This document shows positions 1 to 7,504 of a stretch of 8,029 nt of DNA, in pieces. The stretch is taken from contig JAADGA010000057.1 in the NCBI GenBank assembly GCA_013152615.1, positions 1-8,029 of the forward strand, read 5' to 3'. The notes below the pieces were generated by a model that was not told the DNA's origin, ran no database searches, and was given only the letters and a program-made list of their open reading frames with translations. How positions within the stretch are numbered: position 1 is the first letter of the stretch; the number at the start of each line of letters is the position of its first letter. This stretch comes from Alphaproteobacteria bacterium. GTDB lineage: Bacteria > Pseudomonadota > Alphaproteobacteria > Sphingomonadales > Emcibacteraceae. The translations under genes were made by a program, and so were the position numbers.

Positions 1-1851
1 GATGGCTTTATCCACAATGTCAGGGTGTTGTTTTCCGATAATGGCCACCTTGTCGCCCAGTCGGGCATCCGAACCGATGGCAAGACAACTTTCCGTAATG
101 CCGCCTATAGCCCCTGTCTGGTCTATAACAAAGACGGCAAGCGAAAACCGTTATGGCAGATCCGGGCGGATAAAATTGTCTATGATGAAAATAAAAAAAC
201 CATCCGCTATAAAAATGTTGTTCTCGAAATCGCCGGAGTGCCGATTTTTTATAGTCCCTATTTCTCTCATCCCGGGCCGACCGTTCATTCGGCGTCGGGA
301 TTTCTGACCCCGGAATTTTCGTCCTCGTCAGAACTTGGGCTAAATGTGACCCTGCCCTATTATTTTACCATTGCCCCGAACAAGGACCTGACATTAGAGC
401 CGTTATTGACCTTGAAAGAAGGGGCTGTTCTGGCCGCGACCTATCGTCAGAATACCGGCAACGGGCAATTTTTTATTAAAGGCTCCGTAACCAATGCCTC
501 CAGACGCGATAGCAACCAGATTAAAACCGGAGCGCATCAAATTCGCGGGCATTTATTTTCCGGCGGTAAATTCAATCTTGACAGCCTGAAGCTTAAAGGC
601 GGCAGGTGGCAGTGGGACTATGCCCTGCGCGTGGTCAGCAATGATACCTACCTCAGGCGTTATTATCAGAATCGTGTCAATACCCTGAAAAGCCGTATCA
701 GAATCGAGGATTTCTCTAATCGCAGCTATTTTACCACCGGCATCTATGGGTTTCAGGGGCTTAACAAAGAAGATGTTCTGGCGACAACCGGACAGGCGCT
801 GCCATCGTTTAACCTGAATATTGTCTCCAGCCCCGGCAAATGGGGCAATCAGTTCACCATTGATGCCAGCGGCGTCGCTATCGTCAGAACCGGGGGGCTG
901 AATTCACAACGCATGAGCCTGAAAGCAGCGTGGAAACTGCCGCTGAAAACCCGTCTTGGTGATTTTTATACTTTTACCGCCAGCATTCGGGCCGACGTCT
1001 TTCATAACAGCTCCGCCGAAAAACGGGTGCGGTCGATTTATGGCGGACGCAATGGCACCTTTGGCCGGGTTTTGCCGGAATTCGCCGTCGACTGGAAATT
1101 ACCTTTCATCAGAAACGGCGAGACGACTCAACAGATCATTGAACCGCTGGTGTCGATCGTCGTCGCGCCCAATATCAAAAATTCCCGCGACATCGCCAAT
1201 GAAGACAGCCGTAATTTCCAGTTTAATGAAAATAACCTGTTCAGCCACAATCGTTACAACGGCTATGACCGATGGGAATCGGGCACCCGGATTAATTACG
1301 GCATCCGTTATTCGCTCTATGCCAAAAATACCACCATCATCGCCATACTCGGCCAGAGCTTCAGCCTGAAATCTTCGGAAAACTTTCCTGTGGGATCGGG
1401 TTTTCGCGGTAAAACATCGGACTTTGTTGGCCGGATTGACATGACTATCGGCAAATATATCAATTATGTTTACCGTTTCCGTCTCGACAAGAAAACTTTC
1501 CGATTACGCCGTAACGAAATGATTTTCTCCGGCGGAATCAAAAGAATCAAGGCATCCGTCCGCTTTCTTGATCTTGACAGAGGCTCTACCGACCTGACAA
1601 ATACCGAACTCCGCAACCGCAAGGAAATGGGCCTCGGGATACAATATTATGTCGGTGACGGCTGGGCCTTGCATGGAAACTGGATTCGTGACCTGCTGAG
1701 GAAAACCACTATTTCATACAGCACCGGTGTCCGCTACAAGAATGGATGTCTGGAATTTGGTCTGAGTTTCGAAAGACGGCTGACGACCGACCGGGACATT
1801 ACCCCGACCAGCACATTCCATCTGAGATTAATATTAAAACATCTGGGATAA
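1..1851 (+). CDS. lptD: LPS-assembly protein LptD, 5'-truncated by window edge
   Basis: LptD is the outer-membrane beta-barrel that, with the lipoprotein LptE, inserts lipopolysaccharide into the outer leaflet. The frame is open from base 1 and 616 residues are visible. E. coli LptD has about 780, so the signal peptide and part of the N-terminal OstA-like periplasmic domain lie upstream. A GTG at 25 is internal and not a start. Visible family motifs include AYSPC (residues 35-39), a GVPIFYSPYFSHP stretch ending the periplasmic domain and leading into SGFLTP, and in the barrel NRYNGYDRWESGTRINYG. The C-terminus (FERRLTTDRD, ending in LILKHLG) resembles alphaproteobacterial members. Only two cysteines are visible, C39 and C583, placed so that they could form the N-to-C disulfide known to be needed for E. 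coli LptD maturation. The following gene, surA, encodes the chaperone used by such barrels. Identity is secure; the true start is not visible. Confidence 0.95.
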   Translation, partial: DGFIHNVRVLFSDNGHLVAQSGIRTDGKTTFRNAAYSPCLVYNKDGKRKPLWQIRADKIVYDENKKTIRYKNVVLEIAGVPIFYSPYFSHPGPTVHSASGFLTPEFSSSSELGLNVTLPYYFTIAPNKDLTLEPLLTLKEGAVLAATYRQNTGNGQFFIKGSVTNASRRDSNQIKTGAHQIRGHLFSGGKFNLDSLKLKGGRWQWDYALRVVSNDTYLRRYYQNRVNTLKSRIRIEDFSNRSYFTTGIYGFQGLNKEDVLATTGQALPSFNLNIVSSPGKWGNQFTIDASGVAIVRTGGLNSQRMSLKAAWKLPLKTRLGDFYTFTASIRADVFHNSSAEKRVRSIYGGRNGTFGRVLPEFAVDWKLPFIRNGETTQQIIEPLVSIVVAPNIKNSRDIANEDSRNFQFNENNLFSHNRYNGYDRWESGTRINYGIRYSLYAKNTTIIAILGQSFSLKSSENFPVGSGFRGKTSDFVGRIDMTIGKYINYVYRFRLDKKTFRLRRNEMIFSGGIKRIKASVRFLDLDRGSTDLTNTELRNRKEMGLGIQYYVGDGWALHGNWIRDLLRKTTISYSTGVRYKNGCLEFGLSFERRLTTDRDITPTSTFHLRLILKHLG

Positions 1852-1859
1852 TTTGCCTT

Positions 1860-1888
1860 TTGATTTTTTGGATATTTACCAGTATAGA
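1860..1888 (+). promoter_or_regulatory. possible sigma70-type promoter for surA-pdxA-rsmA
   Basis: The gap after lptD is clearly more AT-rich than the genes on either side. It contains TTGATT (1860-1865), 17 bases, then TATAGA (1883-1888), each matching four of six consensus positions. Initiation would fall near 1895, about 50 bases before the surA ATG. I see no terminator hairpin after lptD, so read-through from lptD is equally possible and this promoter could be internal to a larger operon. This rests on pattern matching only. Confidence 0.3.
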
Positions 1889-1946
1889 GGTGTATCAAAA
1901 TTTAAAGATTTGGGCCAAGTCTGGATAAATATTGGACAAATACCGT

Positions 1947-3257
1947 ATGAAGTGTAGATCTATCACAAAAATAATAAAATCTGGTTTGATAAGTATCATC
2001 GGCGTCTTTCTGTTATACACCCCGCCGGCAATGACGCAACAGACCTATAATACGCAGGAACTGCGTGATGTGCAGAAAATCATTGCCGTGGTTGATGACA
2101 AGCCAATCTCGCTCTATGACCTGAAGCAACGGGTATTATTGTTTATCTTCTCATCCGGGGCCAAAAACATCACTCCCAGAGAAGAACGTTATTTTACCCA
2201 GCAGGCCCTGCAAAGCCTGATTGATGACAAGCTGAAAATCCAGAATGCCAAGAAATATAAAACTGTCATCAGCAAAAAAGAACAGGAGCAGAGCTTTGCC
2301 TCCTACGCCCGACAGATGCGCCTTACCCCGAAGCAACTGACCCAAAGATTGAATCAGGCCGGGGTCCACAAGGAATCAATGTTAAAACAGATTGAGGCCT
2401 CTTTATCATGGCAGCAGGTTATTGGTGGCCTCTTAAGGCCTCAGGTCAGTATCAGTGATGAAGAAATCTATTCAATTCTGGACCGGATGAAAGCAAACAA
2501 GGGGCAGGAGGAATATCATGTCCGGGAAATTTTTCTGCTGGTTTCCGATAATGGCAAACGCGAGGAAAATAAAAACGCCGCCTGGAAGATTGTAAAGGAA
2601 TTGAAAAAAAGAGCCTCATTTCAGGTGATGGCGCGCCAGTTCTCCCAATCAACCACATCTGCGGTCGGCGGTGACCTCGGCTGGCTGATGGAATCACAGA
2701 TTGATCCAAAGCTTTTCCCCATAATCCGCAAATTAAAACCGGGACAGATTACGGACCCGATAAAAACTGACGACGGGTATTATATCCTGCAGCTCGAAGA
2801 TAAAAGAAAAATTCTGACTGCCAGCATCAATGATACCCGTGTCGATTTGCAACATATGTTGTTCAAAGTTTCCGCCAAGGCCCAGGGGGACGAGCTGGCC
2901 GCGCTGAAGAAAAAGATCACGTTGGCCGCGGCAGGCATCACGACCTGCAAAAATCTTGCCGAACAGGGCAAGGAAATAGGGGCTAATGAAACCGGCAGCC
3001 TCGGCAATCTTGCTATTTCCGACCTGCCCAAAAATTTACGCAAACCAATTCTTGCTCTCGCCATTGGTCACGCAACCGCACCGATAAAGGAAAAAGGCGG
3101 CTATCGCATATTTATCGTCTGTGGCCGGCAAGCCCCCGCCGTCCGCCTGCCGACTTATGATAATGTAGAGGAAAAACTCGCCCAGCAACGGATTGGTCTG
3201 TTGGCCCGGCGCCATCTTAGAGACCTCAGGCGTGATGCCATCATCGATTATAAATAG
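1947..3257 (+). CDS. surA: SurA-type periplasmic chaperone / parvulin-like peptidyl-prolyl isomerase
   Basis: This is a predicted periplasmic chaperone that escorts unfolded outer-membrane proteins to the BAM complex. With the ATG start it has 436 residues (E. coli SurA 428). The N-terminus has basic residues K2, R4, K8 and K11, a hydrophobic run at about 12-25, and a probable signal peptidase site near residues 28-30. A SurA N-domain follows (about 41-165, opening IIAVVDDKPIS LYDL). The first parvulin domain (about 188-290) shows YHVREI, GGDLGW and LKPGQITDPIKTDDGYYIL. A degenerate second domain (about 298-395) contains GSLGNL and DLPKNLR. The usual parvulin GYHIL histidine is a tyrosine here (codon 2781-2783), so isomerase activity is doubtful. 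An in-frame TTG at 1932, with GGAT six bases upstream, would add five residues; I prefer the ATG because it gives a clean signal peptide. The 3' end overlaps pdxA. Confidence 0.93.
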   Translation: MKCRSITKIIKSGLISIIGVFLLYTPPAMTQQTYNTQELRDVQKIIAVVDDKPISLYDLKQRVLLFIFSSGAKNITPREERYFTQQALQSLIDDKLKIQNAKKYKTVISKKEQEQSFASYARQMRLTPKQLTQRLNQAGVHKESMLKQIEASLSWQQVIGGLLRPQVSISDEEIYSILDRMKANKGQEEYHVREIFLLVSDNGKREENKNAAWKIVKELKKRASFQVMARQFSQSTTSAVGGDLGWLMESQIDPKLFPIIRKLKPGQITDPIKTDDGYYILQLEDKRKILTASINDTRVDLQHMLFKVSAKAQGDELAALKKKITLAAAGITTCKNLAEQGKEIGANETGSLGNLAISDLPKNLRKPILALAIGHATAPIKEKGGYRIFIVCGRQAPAVRLPTYDNVEEKLAQQRIGLLARRHLRDLRRDAIIDYK

Positions 3258-4290
3258 GCCGCTTGCCGTATCGCTTGGCGAACCTGCCGGTATCGGCGGC
3301 GAGATTATCCTGAAAAGCTGGCGTGAAAGATCGCAGCGTGACATCCCGGTCTTTTTTGTCGTCGGCAGCATAAAAATACTTATTCGCACCGCCCGGGAAC
3401 TCGGGCTGGATATTCCGGTTACGGCAATTTCATCTCCTGATAAAGCCGCAGAGATATTCCCCTATGCCCTGCCGGTTATTGATCTTGATCATCAGTTTGA
3501 TCATCAGGCCGATTTTGACTTTGGGACCCCGTCCCGCGCGACTGCGGCACTGGTGATCAGGGCGATTGAGACCGCGACTGATCTGGTGCTGACCGGCAAG
3601 GCCGCCGGACTGGTAACCGCCCCCATTCAGAAATCAATACTCTATGATGTGGGTTTTACCTTTCCCGGTCATACCGAATATCTGGCTCATTTATGCCAAC
3701 AGCACGGCTGCCCGCCCGCGAAACCGGTGATGATGCTGGTTTCGGACCAATTACGGGTTGTTCCCCTGACTATTCATATTGCTCTGGCCGATGTCGCCCG
3801 GAAAGTCACCCCGGAATTATTGCGCGACAGTTGCCTGAAGACAAACGCCGCCCTGATTCAGGATTTCGGTATTCAAAATCCGCGACTGGCGGTCGCCGGT
3901 CTCAACCCCCACGCCGGTGAAGAGGGGGGGATGGGAGCGGAAGACCAGTTGGTTATCCGCCCGACCCTTGATAAATTACGCCAATCCGGTCTGACTATTG
4001 TCGGCCCGCTGCCTGCCGATACCCTGTTTCATGCCGATGCCCGCACCGGCTATGACGCCGCGATATGCATGTATCATGATCAGGCGCTGATCCCGATCAA
4101 GACACTGGATTTTGACGGCGGGGTTAATGTCACCCTGGGCCTGCCGATGGTGCGGACATCGCCGGATCACGGCACCGCGCTGAATATCGCCGGCAAAGCC
4201 GTTGCCCGCCCGCACAGCATGATCCGGGCATTAAAACTGGCGCGACATATCTGGATAAATCGCCAGAAAGTGGCACCGGACCATGTATGA
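3235..4290 (+). CDS. pdxA: 4-hydroxythreonine-4-phosphate dehydrogenase PdxA
   Basis: PdxA is a cytoplasmic NAD-dependent enzyme that oxidises 4-phosphohydroxy-L-threonine. The product decarboxylates and is joined by PdxJ to deoxyxylulose phosphate, giving pyridoxine 5'-phosphate (vitamin B6). The protein has 351 residues (E. coli 329). Motifs in order are [11 protein letters not shown] (13-23), GHTEYLAHL (145-153), [16 protein letters not shown] (222-237), PADTLFHAD (260-268), [12 protein letters not shown] (278-289) and [14 protein letters not shown] (308-321). The three metal-binding histidines fall at H181, H226 and H281. Their spacing of 45 and 55 is identical to H166, H211 and H266 of E. 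coli PdxA, which strongly supports the family and an intact active site. The chosen ATG has AGG four bases upstream and puts the glycine-rich motif near the N-terminus. The open frame reaches back to 3193, but that extension only lies over surA. The gene overlaps surA by 23 bases and rsmA by 8. Confidence 0.96.
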   Translation: MPSSIINRPLAVSLGEPAGIGGEIILKSWRERSQRDIPVFFVVGSIKILIRTARELGLDIPVTAISSPDKAAEIFPYALPVIDLDHQFDHQADFDFGTPSRATAALVIRAIETATDLVLTGKAAGLVTAPIQKSILYDVGFTFPGHTEYLAHLCQQHGCPPAKPVMMLVSDQLRVVPLTIHIALADVARKVTPELLRDSCLKTNAALIQDFGIQNPRLAVAGLNPHAGEEGGMGAEDQLVIRPTLDKLRQSGLTIVGPLPADTLFHADARTGYDAAICMYHDQALIPIKTLDFDGGVNVTLGLPMVRTSPDHGTALNIAGKAVARPHSMIRALKLARHIWINRQKVAPDHV

Positions 4291-5161
4291 GGACGGCCTG
4301 CCAGCCCTCAGGGAGGTCATCAGTCGCTATCAACTGAGCAGCCGTAAATCGCTCGGGCAAAATTTTCTGACCGACCTCAACCTGACCGGTAAAATTGCGC
4401 GTTCGGCCAATGGCCTTGGCGGCAGCGACCTGAAAGACAGTATTGTTTATGAGGTCGGCCCCGGCCCCGGCGCCCTGACCCGGGCGCTGCTGATCAATGG
4501 GGCCTGTAAAGTGATTGCGGTTGAAACGGACCCCCGTTGCATCCTCGCGCTGAAGGATATACAGGCGGCCTATCCGGGACGGCTGGAGGTTATCCACGGC
4601 GATGCGCTGAAGATGGATGAGCCGCAGTTGATCGGCGACAATAATGGCCATTCGGTCAAGATTATCGCCAACCTGCCCTATAATATTGGCACGGCGCTGC
4701 TGGTAAAATGGCTGACACTCAAGGCGTGGCCACCGTGGTACAGCTCGCTCACCCTGATGTTTCAGAAGGAAGTCGGCATGCGCATTACCGCCACCCCGCG
4801 CACCAAAGCCTACGGGCGGCTATCGATACTGGGCCAATATCGGGCCACGGCAAAAATTATGTTTGATGTGCCGCCGCGTGCCTTTGTGCCAGCGCCGAAG
4901 GTAACCTCCTGTATCGTCGCCCTCACCCCGAAGGCCATGCCAGCGGTCCGGCAGCCAATATTGGAGAAAATTGTCTATGCCGCCTTTAACCAGCGGCGCA
5001 AGATGCTGCGCACCAGCCTGAAGGCCCTCGGCACCGATCCATTGCCCGCGCTGAAGGCCGCCGCCATCACCCCGACCTGCCGCGCCGAAGAATTATCCGT
5101 TGAGGATTTCTGCCGTCTGGCAGCAGCTTATGAGAATTATTCTTCGCCGGTAATTTCATGA
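4283..5161 (+). CDS. rsmA: 16S rRNA (adenine1518-N6/adenine1519-N6)-dimethyltransferase
   Basis: RsmA (KsgA) uses S-adenosylmethionine to dimethylate two adjacent adenines in the 3'-terminal helix of 16S rRNA, a late check on 30S subunit assembly. The 292 residues compare with 273 in E. coli. The N-terminal [10 protein letters not shown] (20-29) is a family hallmark. The Rossmann fold shows motif [11 protein letters not shown] (57-66), the acidic E81 in AVETD at the end of strand 2, HGDALK (105-110) and the catalytic motif IV NLPYNI (130-135). FVPAPKV (201-207) and [12 protein letters not shown] (236-247) mark the C-terminal part. Nothing catalytic is missing. The ATG lies 8 bases before the pdxA stop, so translation is probably coupled. 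There is no strong Shine-Dalgarno; the nearest GGA is only two bases upstream. The 3' end runs 25 bases into the oppositely oriented gmk. Confidence 0.97.
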   Translation: MYEDGLPALREVISRYQLSSRKSLGQNFLTDLNLTGKIARSANGLGGSDLKDSIVYEVGPGPGALTRALLINGACKVIAVETDPRCILALKDIQAAYPGRLEVIHGDALKMDEPQLIGDNNGHSVKIIANLPYNIGTALLVKWLTLKAWPPWYSSLTLMFQKEVGMRITATPRTKAYGRLSILGQYRATAKIMFDVPPRAFVPAPKVTSCIVALTPKAMPAVRQPILEKIVYAAFNQRRKMLRTSLKALGTDPLPALKAAAITPTCRAEELSVEDFCRLAAAYENYSSPVIS

Positions 5162-5775
5162 ACAAAGGACACGAGGCCGGTCTGGCGCTGGCGCTTTAAC
5201 CGTTCCGCCTGCAGGATGGCAAATAACTGCCGCTCGGCCTGCTTCAGATTATTATTGATAATGATATAATCATATTCGGCCCAGTGGCTGATTTCCTGAT
5301 TGGCTTTTGACATGCGCCTCTCGACCACCTCAGCACTGTCCTGCGCCCGCTGCTGCAACCGGCGTTCCAGTTCGGCCTTGCCCGGCGGCAGAATAAAAAC
5401 CCGCACCAGATCCCGGGAAACTTTCTGGGATAACTGCTGGGTGCCCTGCCAATCAATATCAAACAAGACATCCCGCCCCGCTTTTATTGCCGCCTCAACC
5501 GGGGCCGCTGGCGTACCGTAATAATGGTCAAATACCCGGGCATGCTCAAGGAAACCATCTGCCGCCACCAGTGCCTCGAATTCCGCAGTGGAGACAAAAT
5601 TATAATCAACCCCGTCCTGTTCCCCCGGTCTGGCTGTCCGGGTGGTCATGGAAACCGACAGGGTAATATTTTTGTCCCGGGCCAGCAACAACCGCGACAG
5701 GGTTGACTTGCCTGCCCCGGAAGGCGAGGACAGCACCAGCAGCAATCCCCGGCGGGCTATATTCTTGCTATTCAA
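5137..5775 (-). CDS. gmk: guanylate kinase
   Basis: Guanylate kinase phosphorylates GMP to GDP with ATP in the cytoplasm and is essential for GTP supply and recycling. From the chosen TTG start the protein has 212 residues (E. coli 207). Residues 16-25 are the P-loop [10 protein letters not shown]. The GMP-binding region includes [17 protein letters not shown] (44-60) and [15 protein letters not shown] (75-89). [14 protein letters not shown] (102-115) and FILPP (127-131) follow, and the lid region [18 protein letters not shown] (138-155) is intact. No family residue appears lost. The TTG at 5775-5773 sits inside the end of yicC with AGG nine bases upstream. Further in-frame candidates are GTG at 5793 and TTG at 5805, both deeper inside yicC and giving N-termini longer than usual. 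The 8-base overlap with yicC implies coupled translation. The 3' end overlaps rsmA tail to tail. Confidence 0.95.
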   Translation of the reverse strand: MNSKNIARRGLLLVLSSPSGAGKSTLSRLLLARDKNITLSVSMTTRTARPGEQDGVDYNFVSTAEFEALVAADGFLEHARVFDHYYGTPAAPVEAAIKAGRDVLFDIDWQGTQQLSQKVSRDLVRVFILPPGKAELERRLQQRAQDSAEVVERRMSKANQEISHWAEYDYIIINNNLKQAERQLFAILQAERLKRQRQTGLVSFVHEITGEE

Positions 5776-6652
5776 TATTCTGTACCTGTTCACGGAACTG
5801 ATCAATGGCGGTTTTCAGCGACAGACCGACATTGGTCAACTGTATATCCGGGGCCTTGCTACACAGGGTATTGGCCTCGCGGTTAAATTCCTGGGTCAGG
5901 AAATCCAGTTTGCGCCCGACCTGACCATCGGCGGTTATATGCGCCCTTGCCGCGGTGACATGAGCATAAAGCCGGTCGACTTCCTCCCTGACATCGGCCT
6001 TGGTCGCAAGCAGCACCACCTCCTGAGCCAGACGCTCCGGAGTAATGGTGGTGTCGTCAAGCAGGGCGCTCACCTTGTCCATATAACGGCTTCTGATCAG
6101 CTCCGGCATCTCCCGGGCCAGGCCGTCCGCCTGTATGACCAGCCGTTCGATCTCGTCCACAAATCCCGTCAATACCGCCTGTATGGCACTACCCTCGGTT
6201 TCGCGCGCCGCCTTAAAGTCATTCAAAACAGCGTCAAAGGATGTTTTCAGCGCCTGATTACGGGTTTTAACCGTCTGCTCATCCTCTTCGGTCTCGACAT
6301 ATTCAATCACATCCCTGATCGCCATCAGCGCATCAAGGCTTGGTTGCGGCAGATGATTTTCCATCGCGGTCTCAATCGCGACTTCAACCAGAACATCCAG
6401 CATATCCTGATTGACCCGGAAAGTGGTATGGCTGCTATCCCGGCTTAGCTGAAGATTAACATTTACCGACCCCCGGGCGATCATATTCTTCAGGCTTTTA
6501 CGCACCATCTGTTCAACGGCCTCAAAGCCTGACGGCATCCGGCAGCGCACATCGAGGTTGCGACCATTGACACTCTTTATTTCCCACGTCCAGCGATAGT
6601 TTTCCCACTGCCCCGCCGCCCGGGCGAACCCGGTCATACTTGATAATGTCAT
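5768..6652 (-). CDS. yicC: YicC family protein (predicted endoribonuclease)
   Basis: This is a member of the widely conserved YicC/YloC family, soluble cytoplasmic proteins with a YicC-like N-terminal domain and a C-terminal DUF1732 domain. Work on E. coli and Bacillus members links the family to endoribonuclease activity and small-RNA turnover; the role in this organism is inferred. The 294 residues match the usual length of about 290. The start MTLSSMTGFAR is characteristic, with the MTGFA motif at residues 6-10. SVNGRNLD lies at 27-34, ADVREEVDRLYAH at 219-231 and the signature GRKLDFLTQEFNREANTL at 246-263, all intact. The ATG has GGAAAGG six bases upstream, a strong ribosome binding site. 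The stop codon lies inside the start region of gmk; yicC-gmk adjacency is common in alphaproteobacteria. Transcription probably starts in the short gap shared with the divergent dehydrogenase gene. Confidence 0.94.
   Translation of the reverse strand: MTLSSMTGFARAAGQWENYRWTWEIKSVNGRNLDVRCRMPSGFEAVEQMVRKSLKNMIARGSVNVNLQLSRDSSHTTFRVNQDMLDVLVEVAIETAMENHLPQPSLDALMAIRDVIEYVETEEDEQTVKTRNQALKTSFDAVLNDFKAARETEGSAIQAVLTGFVDEIERLVIQADGLAREMPELIRSRYMDKVSALLDDTTITPERLAQEVVLLATKADVREEVDRLYAHVTAARAHITADGQVGRKLDFLTQEFNREANTLCSKAPDIQLTNVGLSLKTAIDQFREQVQNIE
5784..5790 (-). promoter_or_regulatory. ribosome binding site for gmk, within yicC
   Basis: On the minus strand AACAGGT precedes the TTG at 5775 with nine bases between AGG and the start codon. 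It is the best-placed purine-rich site near the expected N-terminus, so it supports the TTG start over the longer alternatives. It lies inside yicC coding sequence. Confidence 0.45.
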
Positions 6653-6660
6653 GGCTTACC

Positions 6661-6689
6661 TTTCCAAATCCTGTCATTATATTTATAAT
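6661..6689 (+). promoter_or_regulatory. predicted sigma70-type promoter for the SDR gene
   Basis: TTTCCA (6661-6666, four of six matches to the -35 consensus) is followed after 17 bases by TATAAT (6684-6689), a perfect -10 box. Initiation would fall near 6696, giving a leader of about 33 bases that contains AGGA (6715-6718) ten bases before the ATG at 6729. The -35 box overlaps the ribosome binding site of yicC on the other strand. Confidence 0.45.
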
Positions 6690-6704
6690 TGCCCCATTCA
6701 AAAT
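6676..6704 (-). promoter_or_regulatory. possible promoter for yicC-gmk
   Basis: A perfect TATAAT lies on the minus strand at 6681-6676. Upstream there is only a weak -35: TTGAAT (6701-6696) at a short 14-base spacing, or ATTTTG (6704-6699) at 17. Initiation near 6669 would leave a leader of about 16 bases that still contains the GGAAAGG ribosome binding site of yicC. The position makes sense, but the -35 support is poor. Confidence 0.3.
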
Positions 6705-6728
6705 AAGCTATAGCAGGAATACTCCCAG

Positions 6729-7493
6729 ATGAAAAATCCAAAATCCATTCTTATTACCGGAGCCAGCAGCGGTCTTGGAGCCGCCCTCGCCCGGGATTAC
6801 GCCACCCACGGGATCACCCTGTTCCTGAGCGGGCGCAACCCCGACCGGCTCACGGCCATCGGCAAAGACTGCCAGTCCCGGGGGGCCACAGTTCATACCG
6901 GGCTTGTCGATGTCAAAGACAAAACCGCGATGTCCGACTGGATCATCAAATGCGATGGCATCACTGCCCTCGACCTTGTGGTTGCCAATGCCGGTATTGG
7001 CATCGGTTTTACCACGGAAATGGATCTGGAGGCCCACACCCAACAGGTTTTTGATATCAATGTGACCGGGGTTTTCAATACGATTCATCCGGCAATCCGC
7101 CTGATGCAGCCGCGTGCACATGGCCAGATTGCGATAATATCGTCGCTCGCCGGCTATCACGGGCTGCCCGGTTCGCCCGCCTATTCCACCAGCAAGGCCT
7201 GTGTCAAGGCCTATGGTGAAGCACTCCGGGGCTTATATGCCAGTCACGGGGTGGAGATCAATGTCGTCTGCCCGGGCTATGTCAAAAGTCCCATGACCGC
7301 CGTTAATGACTATCCCATGCCGTTTTTGATGGCAACCGATAAAGCAATCAAGGCGCTGCGCCGGGGGTTGGAGAAAAATCAGGCGCGTGTTACCTTCCCG
7401 TGGCAATTGAGCCTGATTTACGGGGCGCTGGTGCGCCTGCTGCCTGAATGGTTGTTTGACCGGATGTTCCGATTGATGCCGGCCAAGAAATAA
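6729..7493 (+). CDS. SDR family NAD(P)-dependent oxidoreductase (classical short-chain dehydrogenase/reductase)
   Basis: This is a classical SDR of 254 residues. The cofactor motif TGASSGLG is at 10-17, D61 (LVDV) probably contacts the adenine, and NAG is at 87-89. The catalytic tetrad is complete: N111, S139 (ISSLAG), Y152 and K156 (YSTSK). R36 after the second strand (LSGRNPDRL) points to NADP(H) rather than NAD(H), by inference. After the core, the C-terminus (about 227-254) is rich in hydrophobic and aromatic residues mixed with arginine and ends PAKK, which may attach the enzyme to the membrane surface. The substrate cannot be read from the sequence; related proteins are annotated only as general SDRs. 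The ATG has AGGA ten bases upstream. The gene is transcribed divergently from yicC and stands alone, so its neighbours do not give a pathway. Confidence 0.9.
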   Translation: MKNPKSILITGASSGLGAALARDYATHGITLFLSGRNPDRLTAIGKDCQSRGATVHTGLVDVKDKTAMSDWIIKCDGITALDLVVANAGIGIGFTTEMDLEAHTQQVFDINVTGVFNTIHPAIRLMQPRAHGQIAIISSLAGYHGLPGSPAYSTSKACVKAYGEALRGLYASHGVEINVVCPGYVKSPMTAVNDYPMPFLMATDKAIKALRRGLEKNQARVTFPWQLSLIYGALVRLLPEWLFDRMFRLMPAKK

Positions 7494-7504
7494 TCCGCTA
7501 ATAG

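Noticed and set aside
956..1369. Plus-strand open frame of 137 codons inside lptD
   Set aside because: It lies in another frame within the lptD barrel, is rich in proline, serine and alanine as expected of a shadow, and has no motif.
1852..1946. Small RNA or riboswitch in the lptD-surA gap
   Set aside because: The gap is short and AT-rich, with no convincing paired structure or terminator. A simple promoter and leader are enough to explain it.
3193..3234. Longer pdxA N-terminus starting at 3193
   Set aside because: The added 14 residues lie wholly over the end of surA and precede a good ATG with its own AGG. They would move the SLGEPAG motif away from its usual N-terminal place.
4130..4651. 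Minus-strand open frame of 173 codons opposite pdxA and rsmA
   Set aside because: It covers the catalytic regions of two well-supported genes, shows no family motif, and is explained by GC-rich codon bias on the other strand.
5187..5202. Possible terminator hairpin in a GCGCTGGCGCTTT-like stretch near the end of gmk
   Set aside because: It is a direct repeat of CTGGCG rather than an inverted repeat with a workable loop, and it lies inside gmk coding sequence.
5642..6448. Plus-strand open frame of 268 codons opposite yicC and gmk
   Set aside because: It is antisense to two clearly identified genes, has no recognisable domain, and its composition mirrors the codon pattern of yicC. It is a shadow frame.
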